DNA from: Madurella fahalii
Lineage: Eukaryota; Ascomycota; Sordariomycetes; Sordariales
Reading direction: 5' to 3'
DNA: 64,000 nucleotides
NCBI GenBank assembly: GCA_029876055.1
Contig: CM056874.1
Location: forward strand, 4,712,001 to 4,776,000
The notes beneath the pieces are model-generated. The model saw only the letters and a list, made by a program, of their open reading frames with translations. It ran no database searches and was not told the DNA's origin. The translations under genes were made by a program, and so were the position numbers. Every line of letters starts with the position of its first letter. Position 1 is the stretch's first letter. Below are positions 31,450 to 43,116 of the stretch, in pieces.

Positions 31450-32847
31450 TTACTCCTCCTGGGCCCATCTCCTCTCTCGCAGCGGCATCTCTTTGCCAGA
31501 GCGCTGCCGCTCGCCCGTCACCTCGGCCCGCCAGGCGTAGTATTCACCCAGCCTGGTCTCGGCATACGACGCATAGTCAAAGTCGATCTCGGAGATGGTG
31601 GCCTGGATCAGGGCCCAGATTCCCCAATAGAAGCCGGGCACGCCCCGGAAATGGTCCACCTCGCTGAGCAGCTTCTCAACCTCGGCGGCCTCGTCCACGC
31701 CAGCCGCGGCACCGGGCGTTTTCTTCTCCAGCTGGCTAAAGTAGGCGTGGATATACTCGGTGATGAACTCGCGGCGCTGGGCACGTGTCGGGAGCACACT
31801 GAAGTCGCAGTCAAAACCGCCCCACTCGGCAAAGTGGTTCGCGAGGTCGAATGCGGCGGGCGACGGCGTGGCGTATTCGTAGTCGATGAAGGTCACGGTT
31901 TCCGTGGTCTTGTCGTCGCCATTTACGGCGTGCGCGCTCTTGGGCAGCACAATCACGTTGCCGCTGAGGAGATCGCAATGTGCAAAGACGAGCTGCCGAG
32001 GTGGGGGGCAAATGTCAGCATCCCGTCATGGTCCCGGTTCTCGTAGCTAGGTTCAACTCACCCCATTCACACCGAGGCTCGGCCGCTGACTCAGCTCCGC
32101 AACGAGTGTGGTCAGCTCCTGTTGCAGCGCAGCCTGGCGGGCCCGCTGTGCCTCGGTCTCGGTCGGCAGGGCAAATATCCACTTTTGCATCACCGTCCAG
32201 ACATTGGGGGGCGGCTTCCCCGGAGCGATGCCGTCGAGCGCCTGCTGGAATTCGACATCGCCGAGATTGCTGTCCAGCGCAGCTAGGGCGGAAACCCCGT
32301 CGGCCCGCGAATTCTTGCGGCTGTGGCCTGTCCGCCCCGGTATGCAGGGCACAACGGCGTGCCACTGCGCCAGACGGCGCGCCACGGCCTTGTAGATGGC
32401 GGGCTTGCGCAGGTCCTCGGGCTGGGTGACGGCGCCCTGGATGAAACGGTACATCATGCCATTCTCAAAGCGCGCAAGAAGCTGCGGGGCCAGCCCGTGC
32501 CTCATGAGCAGCTCGTGGTTCTGCGTCTCGCGGTGCCGATCGATGATGACGTCGGTGCCATGGCCGTACGCCCGCAGGAGGATGGCCTCCCTGTCCACCT
32601 CGTCCTTGGTGAGGCCGGGCCGCTTATTGACGGCCTTTAGCAGCGTGTTTGTGATGCCGTCGGTGAAGCGGACAAACTCGACGTTCGAGACGGGCTCGCT
32701 CCACTCGGGGCGGATCGCTAGCACGAGACGAAGGGCTGATTCGCGAGAATCGGCACCGTCGTAAGAGAGCGGGATGTAGCGGATGTGGTGGTCGCCGCCG
32801 TTCAACTCGCCATTCTGGTGGAATCCATTCTCGTTGCAGATAGTCAT
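31450..32847 (-). CDS. Choline/ethanolamine kinase
   Basis: Two exons on the minus strand, 32847-32062 and 31992-31450; 1329 nt, 442 aa. Phosphorylates ethanolamine and/or choline, first step of the CDP (Kennedy) route to phosphatidylethanolamine or phosphatidylcholine, in the cytosol. Signatures: FTDGITNTLLKA (ATP loop), REAILLRAYGHGTDVIIDR, LAPQLLARFENGMMYRFI, then in exon 2 the catalytic Brenner-type motif HCDLLSGNV followed by TFIDYEYA (metal-binding Asp) and the C-terminal WALIQATISEIDFDYASYA. The second residue of the catalytic motif is Cys rather than the usual Asn; the His, Asp and Asn that define HxDxxxxN are present. FIDYEYA favours the ethanolamine kinase side, but substrate cannot be fixed. 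Start chosen at MTICNENGF; the open frame extends upstream to an ATG at 32964. Confidence 0.92.
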
Positions 32848-33340
32848 GGTGGACGAAGAGAGATTCGGGGGTCTTTTGGTGGTGATGAAGGAGGAAGCTC
32901 GAACCGTCGAACAGCGGCTGGAGGGGGAGGGTTGGCAAGGAAACTTGCAGGGAAGAGCAAACACGCAAACGAAGGAACGGGAAATGACCGGACTTTAGGA
33001 GCCCTACAGCCGTGCTCCGAGTGAGCGAGAGCAAGAGTTGAGAGAGGTAGCAGCTTGGTTCGCGCCCAGCGTCGCTCACACGATCAGTTGCCCCGTTGTC
33101 CCTTTTGAACGAAATTCCAGGTGGACCCTCGTCACCCCTCGCCACGATTCCCTTGTTCCCCTGTTCCCCTGGCCAGAAAGGTTAATTTTCGTTGAGCTTG
33201 TGAAATTGGCCCAAGCGTCTTGCAGAACCCCAGCTGCCCTGCCGTTGCTTTGGCCCGCGTGTCCCTGCCCATGCCCATGCCTGCCTCGTCTCGGCACTTC
33301 AGCCCTCCATTGCATGGCCTGACCTGGCCGATGGTGAGGG

Positions 33341-33374
<34 letters not shown>

Positions 33375-33564
33375 AGAAAAAGGAAGGAAAAGAAACACCC
33401 CCCCCTCCCCCCTCACCCCTCTGGCAGCTCCGGAACGCTGCCGACTCGTCGCGTTGCGGTGTGAGAGCTCAACGAGAGACCCACGCCGGGACCTGCCAGC
33501 GACGGGACCAAGTGCCAGCGTTTCCAGCTGTCACGCTGTTGGTGTCACCTGAAATGATCGTGGC
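32848..33564. promoter_or_regulatory. Divergent promoter region, kinase / NPR3
   Basis: 717 bp between two divergent start codons. It holds a 27-A homopolymer (33345-33371), which on the kinase strand is poly-T and could act as a nucleosome-excluding element (inference from what poly(dA:dT) tracts do in fungal promoters). Confidence 0.5.
33345..33371 (+). repeat. Poly-A homopolymer, 27 A
   Basis: Uninterrupted A run followed by an AG-rich stretch and then a C-rich stretch (about 33398-33418). Confidence 0.95.
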
Positions 33565-36388
33565 ATGATGGCACTTCCCGTTCTCCCAAACCCGGACAAT
33601 TTCCTGGGCGTCGCACTCGTCATCAACCGCTCGCGTGACGGGCCGAGATTCGTCTTCCACTACCCTCCGCGCCTTTTGCCGGCCGAGGGCTCTCGGCGGG
33701 ATCCCGATGCCGGCAACGATGTTGACGAGGACGACGACATCCTCCCGGGCTCTTTCTCGCGCGATAAAGGTCCCGAGACAGGCGCCGCCTCTGCTCTGCA
33801 CGCCGCCGAGCTCGCCCAGTGGAATCATGACGACCATCTCGTCACTGAGAGCGGCACCCAGATCGTGCCGTGGGAGCACGTTGCCGGGTTCCCAACCAAG
33901 GACCTGGAAAACATCCTGACCCCTGCCCGGGCATACCACAAGCGGCTTTTCCAGGTGTCTCTGGATCCCATTTATTGCGTCTCGTACCCCGTCTACGTGC
34001 CCGAGAACGGCGTGTGGCGGAAGCAGAAGAAGAACAAGACGCCGCAGAAACAGCGGCAGTCGCAGGGGGAGGCCGGGCCCGCCAAAAGGGAGGACGAGGA
34101 TGGCCTTCCGACAGATGCCGGCGGATCAGCCAAGAGCGGCGGCGAGAAGAGCGCAACTGAGGCCGAGCAGATTGAAGCAAGAGACACACTTAAGCCTCTG
34201 GCCAAGCCAGCCGAGGAGGCCGAAGACAAAAAGAGCTCCATGACCATGTTCAACCTGGTTTTCTTCCTCAACCCTAGGAAACACGAGGTCAAGAGCCTCG
34301 TCGACATAATGTTTACACACATAATCAAGAAGATCAACAAGGCCTACAAGTACTGCCAGCAACGGAGTGATTTTGTCTGGAAGGAGTCCAAAAGGATTCT
34401 GGCGCTCAAGGAAAAGGGCCGTGAAGACAGTGCGTGACCCGGCCTCCTCGTCTTACCCAACCTCTGCTGACGGAGGAGCCGTGCAGAAAGGAAAATGAGC
34501 TCCCTCTGGGAGGAGATCCTGTCCACGTCGTCCCTAGCAGCGTCGATGCAAGACATCTACGAGGCGGTGTCCCAAAACAAGATTGCCGCCCTGCAGCTAG
34601 ACACCATCGAAGGCATGGTTACCCATTCAGTCCAGATCCCCGTACCGTTCCACCTACCAGACTTGCCGCAAGATGGCGAGGAAGGCCAGCGCGGCCTCTG
34701 GCTAACCACCGCGAACTCGCTAATGGGCGACGAAGCGGCTGAGACGCCGGGCTTCCTTGACAAGAACTTTGCTCTCCTACTTATGATGGACGAGAAGAGG
34801 GTCATAGCCGAGCTACAGAGCGACCCTGATGAGACCACGCTCGCCATGATTGAATTTGTGCGGCACTGCAAGCCGACCCTCTCGTAAGTCGCCATACCTC
34901 TTATCTAGCCCGACCCCTGAGACTTACATGTTTTCCACTTCTGCGCATAGCTTCTACCAAGTCGGCCAACAGTCTAGCAACGTCCTTACACCAGCCCAGG
35001 TGCGCAAATTCGCCCAGCACTTTATCTTTTGGCGGCGTGCCATTGCCATCCCACCGTTACACGCCCGCGATATGTACATCGTCAGCCCCAATTGCGACTT
35101 GCGCAAGCTGCCCCAGGCGACCGCCCAGTGGGCACGCCAGTTCCCACTTTCACCGGCGCTCCCCAACTTCCTCGCCGAGTTGAGCGTTGCACCTCGCCCA
35201 TACAAGCTGCACTGCCCCAGCAAGGCCCACCGCCCAGTCTATATGGCCATGCTGGCCTGGCTGATGCGTGGCGGCTGGGTCACGCAGTTGTGCACCTTTG
35301 CCTACGTTATCGTCTGGCCCGAGATCATCTACGAGGTCGAGTACGCGCTGGAAGCCGACGAGATTGCCCGCGCAAAGCAAGTCCAAAACATGGGCCACGA
35401 GCCCAGCAGCGTAGAAAGTGACGACGCAGCTGTCGATTCAGTCACGGGCGTAGCAGCGCTAGGCGACGCAGCTGTCGCCGGCTTCGGGTCCGGCTTTCTC
35501 CCTCTGCTCTACGACGAAGCCCCAAGCACGGCTTCCGCCTTCCGCGACTTCTCCCTCTCCCACTCCTCATCCATAACGCGAACCCCTACCCGGTCCGAAT
35601 CTCAGCTCTCTACCGCTAGCACGGCCATCAACAACCCGCCTCCCACTCCCACTTCCCCTTCCTCCTTCACACCGAACAACAACAACACCGTGAGCAGCCC
35701 AGAACCACCACCGTCAACGCTGCTCCTATCTTTGACCCCTCAACCCCACCAGCCAACCCCTGCCGAACAGGCCGCCGAGAAGGCCCGTCTCGAGCGCATC
35801 GCTGACAAGGCCGCGCGCGAGCTCGCCGAGCGCGCCACCGCCCACGCGCGCAAGGCCCCGCCCCAGCAGACAGCTCATCCTAGCGTCAATCACGCCCGCC
35901 ACCTCGAAGGCATGACACCGCACATCATCCTCGACGCTAAGAAGGCGACGGGCAAGGAGAGCCTCTATCTGAGCGCCATCGGGCGGCGGTTGCGGGACCG
36001 GGCCAACAAGAACAAGGATAACAGCGGGATGTTATCCACCGAGGCGAAAAAGGATCCCTCGGGAGTTACGAGCGGTGGAGGCGGTGGTGGTCACAATCAT
36101 CACCATCACCACCATCATCATCATCTCCATCATCATCCGCCTCCTTCTCATCATCTCAGGGTTGGCGGCGTGCAACGAGGCGGAGGAGGAGCTAGTGAGA
36201 AGGATGCTGCCGCTGGCAGCGGTGACTGGGACGAGCGAGTCGCCAACACGTGGCCCGTTTTTTGGAAGTATTTCAACGGGCGGTCCGCGCTAGAGAGGAT
36301 TGCGCTCCAGGAGGACATGAAACGCAAGGATGTCTGGAACCTGTTGACGTCAATGAGTGAGTACCTGCTTTGCGTCCGTCACTGGTAA
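33565..36388 (+). CDS. NPR3: Nitrogen permease regulator 3 (Npr3), SEACIT/GATOR1 subunit
   Basis: Three exons: 33565-34429, 34487-34883 and 34951-36388; 2700 nt, 899 aa. Npr3, with Npr2 and Iml1, restrains TORC1 at the vacuole when amino acids are scarce. The N-terminus has the expected longin-like start (LGVALVINRSRDGPRFVFHYPP), then GFPTKDLENILTPARAYHKR and FQVSLDPIYCVSYPVYVP, a Lys/Glu-rich insert, and MTMFNLVFFLNPRKHEVK. Exon 2 begins KRKMSSLWEEIL; exon 3 has FYQVGQQSSNVLTPAQVRKF, WLMRGGWVTQLCTFAYVIVWPEI, and the C-terminal end FWKYFNGRSALERIALQEDM ... EYLLCVRHW. Between about residues 570 and 850 lies a long Ser/Pro/Thr- and His-rich low-complexity insert. Introns are 57 and 67 nt. Met-1 and Met-2 are both possible starts. 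Confidence 0.94.
36091..36150 (+). repeat. His-codon repeat (CAT/CAC) inside NPR3
   Basis: Encodes about sixteen histidines with few interruptions, flanked by Gly and Pro runs, within the low-complexity insert of NPR3. Confidence 0.9.
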
Positions 36389-37169
36389 GTGCTCGGATCA
36401 CAATTCAGATAGCTACGTTAAAAGTTAGGCGGGTGGCTCGTTTCCTCTGCTGTAGGAGCACGCTGTAGGAATAAAAAGGAGACGGAAGGAATGCAGAGGC
36501 TTGACATGTAAACCAAAAAATATCCAAGCGGTTGGCAAATGATGTACTTGCTTGTATGTATGGTTGGTAATATTATCACGATACGCTATACGACGGGCCT
36601 TGGCTCCGCCAGATGTGTGGCAAGACGATGCAGATAATGAATCCCACGGACCTCGTAGACCAAAAAACGTAGGAAAAAAAGAATAAGAAAAAGAATAAAG
36701 GAGAGAGAGAAAAGAGACGAAAATAAAAAAATAAAAAAATAAAAATAAAAATAGCAATGTGCCCTATCCCATCCCAAATTCTCCAGGTATCATCGAAATT
36801 GCAAAGAAACGACTGCATGAGGAAGCAAGAGGAAAAAAGAGAAAAAGGAAAAAGAAAAAAGAAAACAGAGATTCCCAACCAGTCTCAAGTGTATGTTTCC
36901 CGCTAAACCAGCCCACCCAGTCCAGCCCGACTACGCCCGTGTGCCGAACCGCGCCCCAACTACCATTGATATATGCTGTGACTCCCTAGATGTGCAAGAA
37001 ATATGCAGATGCAGACCGCGAGACCCGGGTCCCAAAACCGTAAAACCTAAAGGACTCGACGCGAAAATGAAGGAGCGACAAAACGACATTGGGATACAAT
37101 ACATCGGTAACTGCCCGAAGATCACCGAGGAGAGAAAGATGCGCCGGCGCAAAAGCAATCCTCGCATGC
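36389..37169. other. Convergent 3' intergenic region
   Basis: Holds the 3' ends of NPR3 (+) and of the bHLH gene (-). Long A/G-rich purine stretch with AAATAAAAAT-like repeats at about 36665-36752. No coding signal. Confidence 0.5.
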
Positions 37170-38762
37170 CTATGCCGTCAGATCCATGCCGTATTCGTCC
37201 TCCTCCTTGAAGTTGACTTCTCCACTGCCGTCGTCATCGTAATCAAGGAAGTCTCCAGAGTCGAGCATATCATGGCCACCGTCGAGGCCCTCCCCGGGAC
37301 TGACCGACGCGTGGTGGTCGGCCGCTGCATGGCCGTTGCCATTGAGCGGCTCACCCTTGTAATCGGTGTGGTGTGGGACGCGAAGACCCGACCCGGCCGT
37401 GCGCGAGTAGGTAAACGTCTTGGGTCTTCCGGTTGCCTCGTCGTTCCTCGCCATGGCCTCCATCAATTCTGTCTGCATTCGCCGCTCATCGTCGGTCAGC
37501 TCAAAAGGGAGCTGTCCTCCGCGCTCGTACAGCGCGTTTATCAACTCCTCTTGCTGTTGGATCTTCAAATGGAGCATCCACATGAGATCCCGAGTCCAGC
37601 TCACGGCGCCGTTGAGGATATCGCCCTTGTTAGGGCCCTTATCCTTCTCTTCGATGGGGAGACCCGTGGTGATGTTACCGGCCGTGCCACCGGCCGCCCG
37701 GCGAGCACCAGGCCCAGCTAGAGCCGATGTGGCCTGCGAAGGAGTGGACACCCCGGCAAGAGTGGGAGACAGCGGCGTGCCGTTCTGGATGGCTTTTCTA
37801 ATCTTTTCGTCCTCGAGACGGTGCGCTGGCACCAGCTTGCTCAAGTCCTGGATGCGCTCATTGATATTATCCCTTCTGCGGCGCTCGACCAGGTTGTGCG
37901 ATTCCCGCCTCCGCTTCCGCCTCGCTTCTTGCGATGACGCGGCAGCCGACGTCGCCCCGAGTTTCGCGGGCATCGAAGCGCCTCCCTTCAGGATGATATC
38001 GTTGATTTGGTTGCTCTGGAGATTGGCCTGGAGTGGCGACGAGAATCCCGAGCCGGGAAACGAAGAAAGGCTATTGGGTGTCTGGATCCACTGTCCAGAA
38101 TGCGACTTTTCGTGATGCGCGCCCGTTGTCCTGATGGGTTGAGAGCCAAAGGTGGACTCAGTAGGCATCGACATGCCGCTCATGGTCACCGTCTTGGGCG
38201 TCAGGGGCCCTCTGGAGCTTGAGGGCTTGCGCTGCATAGCCTGTGTCATCCGTGCGGCACGAGCCTTGGTACCTAGGAAGTTCGGGTCTTGGTTATCGTT
38301 GAGGTCCGAGTTGGCGAGGGGCGATCCTGCATAGGAGAGCGGTGACTGTAACGAGCCGCCGAAAGACTGGGGGTGCTGGATCTGGCGATACTGGCCAAAA
38401 TTGTGAACGAACGGACTCTGAATCGGATCGCCATCGGGGGTGCTCGAGAAACCGTTGACATGATGTTGATCGATCGGCAGGCCATGGTGGGAGCCGTAGA
38501 TTCCTTGGGGGTAGCTCATGCCGATGTCGTTCATGGTCCCGAAGTCTTGCCCGTGGTTCTGTATCCCAGCTGGAGGTTCGGTTGGGCTGTTCAGACCTTC
38601 GAGCAGCTCATCATCTCCGAAGAGGGCCGAGCCGCTTGAGAAAGCATTGCCGGAGTTGTAGTTGGGCGGCATCGAGCTCTGAAAGTGGCCGGGTACGGCC
38701 AGATCGTTGGGGTCGATCGCGCCGCCGCCGTGTCCGCTCATCTGAAAACCATGCTGCGCCAT
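37170..38762 (-). CDS. bHLH transcription factor with a long loop
   Basis: Single exon, 530 aa. Residues 280-301 form a strong basic region (RRKRRRESHNLVERRRRDNI) with the His-Glu-Arg triad (H288, E292, R296) that reads E-boxes of the CANNTG/CACGTG type. Helix 1 follows (NERIQDLSKLVPAH, about 301-314); helix 2 (KGDILNGAVSWTRDLMWML) does not begin until about residue 379, and a leucine/glutamine-rich extension follows. The first 270 residues are Ser/Gly/Pro/Gln-rich, as in activation domains; the C-terminus is acidic. It resembles the fungal bHLH group that includes DevR/GlcD-gamma-like proteins and perhaps yeast Rtg3 (hedged, by motif memory). It is flanked upstream by a 4.35-kb gene-free stretch, common for developmental regulators. 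Confidence 0.9.
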   Translation of the reverse strand: MAQHGFQMSGHGGGAIDPNDLAVPGHFQSSMPPNYNSGNAFSSGSALFGDDELLEGLNSPTEPPAGIQNHGQDFGTMNDIGMSYPQGIYGSHHGLPIDQHHVNGFSSTPDGDPIQSPFVHNFGQYRQIQHPQSFGGSLQSPLSYAGSPLANSDLNDNQDPNFLGTKARAARMTQAMQRKPSSSRGPLTPKTVTMSGMSMPTESTFGSQPIRTTGAHHEKSHSGQWIQTPNSLSSFPGSGFSSPLQANLQSNQINDIILKGGASMPAKLGATSAAASSQEARRKRRRESHNLVERRRRDNINERIQDLSKLVPAHRLEDEKIRKAIQNGTPLSPTLAGVSTPSQATSALAGPGARRAAGGTAGNITTGLPIEEKDKGPNKGDILNGAVSWTRDLMWMLHLKIQQQEELINALYERGGQLPFELTDDERRMQTELMEAMARNDEATGRPKTFTYSRTAGSGLRVPHHTDYKGEPLNGNGHAAADHHASVSPGEGLDGGHDMLDSGDFLDYDDDGSGEVNFKEEDEYGMDLTA

Positions 38763-41700
38763 TTTTCCGACGACTGAGTTGTAACGTTGCGAGGCACGTG
38801 CAATACTGCCCCTACCGGGAGACTAGCTCTCGAGTTCCAGCGCAAAGAGGTGATGAGTTGACCGCCCTGGCGTCTGGTCTCGGATACGGATGGTGATCTA
38901 CGCAGTAGGGTGTCAACTATAGCCTTACGATGGCCACAATGACTAGGATGGATAGGCCTGGTTGAGGGGATGGTTTCACTTGTGAACTCCCCGAAGTAGG
39001 CCTGGACTATGCGACCGAACCCGGAGTGGTGTGCGATGCTGGGACGACAGCGACGCGCCACACGTACCTAGAGAAACAATAGATGTCTGGTTTGTGGGAG
39101 TGCTATGTAGCGCAACTCTCCATCAGGTGAAGGAGTGCGAGGCGAAATGGCAGTCGAATTGAATTGAAAAGATGACTCGAAGAGGAGATGCCGCAGATCG
39201 GAGGCTTGGCTGAGTGAGACGGAGACACAAGACGACCGGAAACGCGTCGCACGTCCGGATACAGGGCGGTTACGCCGTAAGTAGGTATTGCCACCTGGAG
39301 GTCGACGAAAACCGAGACGATCCTTCTATTTTACCGCGCAGTCGTAAGGCAGCTTTGTGCAGATGTGACTGGCGGGGTGTTGTGAGCGCCGAGTGGTGAC
39401 TTGTGGCTCGGTGGTGAGAAGTGGTGAAGGCGGGCAAAAGTGGGTGGAGTCGGGCTTAACAATAGTGGCAGCCTAACCGTGTTGGGAAACGGGCCTTTCT
39501 AAGTCGCAGCTGGCCAAAGACCCGGGGGACAACCAAGGCCAACCTGACAAAGGGTTCGCGAAACAAAAAATAAAAGAATAAAGAAAAAAAAATGATAAGA
39601 AGAAAAACAGAAATAGTTTTCTTGTTTCGGTCGATGCCGAGCAGAGGCAAATCCGCACTAAGTATTTAGCTGCTAATGCCAGGTATGCGCGGGAGGATGA
39701 AGAAGTCGGGTATATAAATGCGAGAGTTCTCCGAGGCGGGCGGGAATCAGGATTCGGAGGGAGGTCGATCGCGCAGGGAAAGGCGCGGCGTGCAGACCCT
39801 CTGGAGTTATTTTTCTTTTTTCTTTTATAATTTTTTGGCGGGGTTTTCGCTTGCTGATGTTGGAGAAATGGTGCAGTAGCAGCGGGGGAAGCAAGCAGTC
39901 GGAACAGATAATTTGGGAGAAAAAGAACGGAGGCCTATGGTGGGCCGGGATGTAAGCCCCAGAAGAGCGGTAAAGATCCAAAGATCCCAGGCCTTCAGCG
40001 CGGTCCGGGTCACCCGGGTGGAGCGGCAACGCCGCCGTGGATGCCGTAGGCTGTTTGTTGGAGGGGCTGAAAGTTGACCTGGCGCCAGCACGGCGCTCTA
40101 GCAAAGTATGTTTTGCGGTCGACAAACGATACAGGGTGCGCCAAGACAAAGACGGTTGGAACCGCGAAAGGATCCAAGGCCGGGTCAAGGACCAATGTCG
40201 ATGCGCTGAAGAAGGGAAGGATGCAATATATACCGACTTGGACGCCGCGGAAACAGCGGCTGAGCTTGAGCACTTGATATGGGGTTCGGAGGGCGGGGCA
40301 TCCGTTAAAGGCGCCTAGAAAGGGTGGGTGAGACCGGAGAGCGGAGTGCGCCGCTGCTGTCGCAAGCTTTAGCGTTAGGCCTCTCGCTGAGTCCACCCCC
40401 GCCACGCAGGGGAAGTGTAAGCCGGCGCCGGCGTTCTAGGAACACGAGCGCCGAGGAGGGCAGCGCAGGATTGGGAGGAGCTCACGTTAAAATTCCCCGT
40501 TGGGGTTTCCTTTTTCTTTTTCTTTTTGTTTTCCTTTCGGTGCTCCGTGACACGATATCAAAGTTGCCCCTCTTCTCCGAAGCTGGCCGTCAGCGGGGTG
40601 CTACTGATGGGATGTATTTGGCAGGACCTGCAGAGCGGCCTCTCCGTCAGGCTTATCGCTCAGCTCGGTCGCTTGTGTGTTGTTGGTGTGGTCCAAAAAG
40701 CTCGACACTCGTTTGCCCGCACGCACCATGCGTTCCTTGCCGGCAAGGGAGGGAGCCGCCGACTGGAATCTTGACACGTAAACGAGGCGCTCCGTCTTTG
40801 GTCGCTCAATCAATACCTAGGTAGACTGCGACAACGAGCGCACAGCGACCTCACGACACACTGGATTGGGTGGTATGAAAAGGCCCTGCAGGCCTGTTCC
40901 GACTCGAAGAGGTAGAAAGGGGAGAATGCTGACGGTGACGGCTCCTGAGCTCCAGGGTTGAGTGGACAGTTAGGATTGCCAACACCAACAGAGTTTGTGC
41001 TTCGCTCGACTGAGCAAGGGCTGTCCAGCCGTTTGGGTCCAGCCAGCTCCTTTGGGTTGCGTGGTGGCTTCGATCAAACTGACAAAGTCTTTGGCCGTGG
41101 ACGTTATAAGTGATGTTGTTGCACCTGCCGTGTTTCGATTGGCTGGGTTTTCGAGCTTGTGTGAGCTTGCCTTAGCCTCGTCTGACACGGGGCGATGGAC
41201 CACGAGGCTGATGCTAAGTGACCAGCAGGCAATGATGAGCGGCGAGCCCCGGTAATCGGAATGTTGCTAAGGAGACCCAGAGTTGCAGAAACGCGAAATT
41301 TCCGAGGCAAACGCGGTGCGCGTGGTAGGACGTAGGGTTCTTATAGTCGATACTCAGCAGGCCATCTACACAGTCAGCGCCTTGAGCTGGCAAGTCGTCT
41401 GACTCCGAGGCGTCCCGAGATGGTGTGTTGGAAAGGTAGAACCAGGAAAGCACAACGAGGACTTGAATATCTGCGCTTGCTTGGAAATGACTTGCTAGGC
41501 CGCCTTAGCTTCCACACCTAGCTTCCGCCCGCTTCACCGAAGTTGTCCGAGGAGTCAAGGACATAGGCACCCCACCTTGAGCCTAGCCATCAGTGTGACT
41601 CGAAAGGTGAGACACCAGGGCACGCAAGCGGAAAGAGGGCAGCCATCTTTCTCGAGAACCTGGGCCGGCACTACGTAATGTCTCTGGATTTACAGGCTTG

Positions 41701-43116
41701 GTGGTGCCAAGGCGTTTGGGATGCGTAATTGCGAACACGACCTCCCGACGGGCCCGATGGAGACTGCAGACGGGTCCAGGAGGATCGAGACAGCATCTGC
41801 CGCATCTCGTGGTGCTGTACGCAGCACGCAAGAAATGGATCGGCCCGCGCGATACATTGCACGAGCGCCTGTTCGTCGATTGCCGGGGATGCGCGGTGCA
41901 TGGCAGGCGGCAGTTGGCCAGTGGGATACCATCCACCACTCCGATCTCTGCATCACGGTTGAGTCCCGAAGAGCCGCGTCGGCACCAAACTGCCAAAGTA
42001 GACTCGGTATGGAGTAGGCATCAGAATTCCGGCGTCTGCTTAGGCTTCGGTCTCCAGGCTCCAGGTCCGCCCCGGCAAACCCAAGGGCCTTGGCTTGGAG
42101 TTCTATACCTTTCTCAGGAATGCCACCCCGAGCTGTGCCACTTCCCGCGTGTCACTCCGCTTGTATCCCTTCTTCTTTTCTTTTTTACCTTGTCTCTCCA
42201 AGTCCTTGTCGGAAGAGGGACAGGTGAGCTTCCACGTGCCAATACGTTCCGTTTCTGCCACCCGCAAGCACACACGTCGATGCCAAGGTGGGTGTCAACT
42301 GAGGATGGGAAAAGCTGCATGTCACCCTCTTTCGATGGTCCGTGATCACTGCCCAGTGGGTCAGATCTGGCAGCATGGCCAATCAAGTCCGGATCAGCAC
42401 CCTCCCAAAACCGTTTCCCATCTGCAAGAATGTCAGGGATGGTGTCCCCACTCTTCCCGGAGCATGCGCCAGCATGAACTCGACAACCAACTTCCTCTCG
42501 CACGAATCCCATCCGAAAGCGCCTTCCGACAAGCCCCTCCACACAGCCCACGGAGCCAACTCTTGCGGCCGTGTTCGAAGAAGTTCCGTTGGACGCGTAG
42601 GCGCGCCGAAGACGACCTGTTCGAAGTCCGTCGCCACGGTCAGAACTATACCTCAGCCAACAGCGGCAAGGCAGCGCAAACACAACATCAGGGGCAATCT
42701 GAGCATCGGATCAGATCATTCTTGTTTCTAGTTGTACGTGGGCTTGCCGCGTGACTTCCCGAACTACATGTCCTTGACTGCTTCGAAGCAACGAAGCTAA
42801 TGATTCCGCTCTCCCTTGGCAGAACGTCCTTCTGGCGACCCACCTGTTTCCCCCCAACCACACACCATAGCTCCCGATACTATATCAAATCGACTCAACT
42901 CGGCTCAGCTCTTAGTTCACGCTCGCATCTCACAGAGTGGTCACCGGTACCCCCACCAACCTCGACGACATCCTGTTTTTTTTTTTTTTTTTTTTTTTGG
43001 ACCTCTCCAGCTCGCCGCCCCAAAACGCACAGCGACACGTACAGCGACACGCCCGCTTCTCTGGCATCCCACTTGGCGTATTACAAAACGACAGCTGGAG
43101 CTAGACTTGAAGGACC
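38763..43116. other. Long intergenic region (4.35 kb) between two divergent genes
   Basis: Both flanking genes (bHLH on minus, SFT2 on plus) read away from it, so it holds both promoters. On the minus strand a tatata-containing stretch lies near 39709-39718 and could be a distal core promoter for the bHLH gene, leaving a leader near 0.9 kb with several short upstream ATGs (inference). A 23-T run sits at 42976-42998, in the probable SFT2 leader. Open frames here (for example 41698-42345 plus, 42114-42683 minus) overlap each other and show no domain. Confidence 0.5.
42976..42998 (+). repeat. Poly-T homopolymer, 23 T
   Basis: Uninterrupted T run 118 bp upstream of the SFT2 start codon. Confidence 0.95.
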
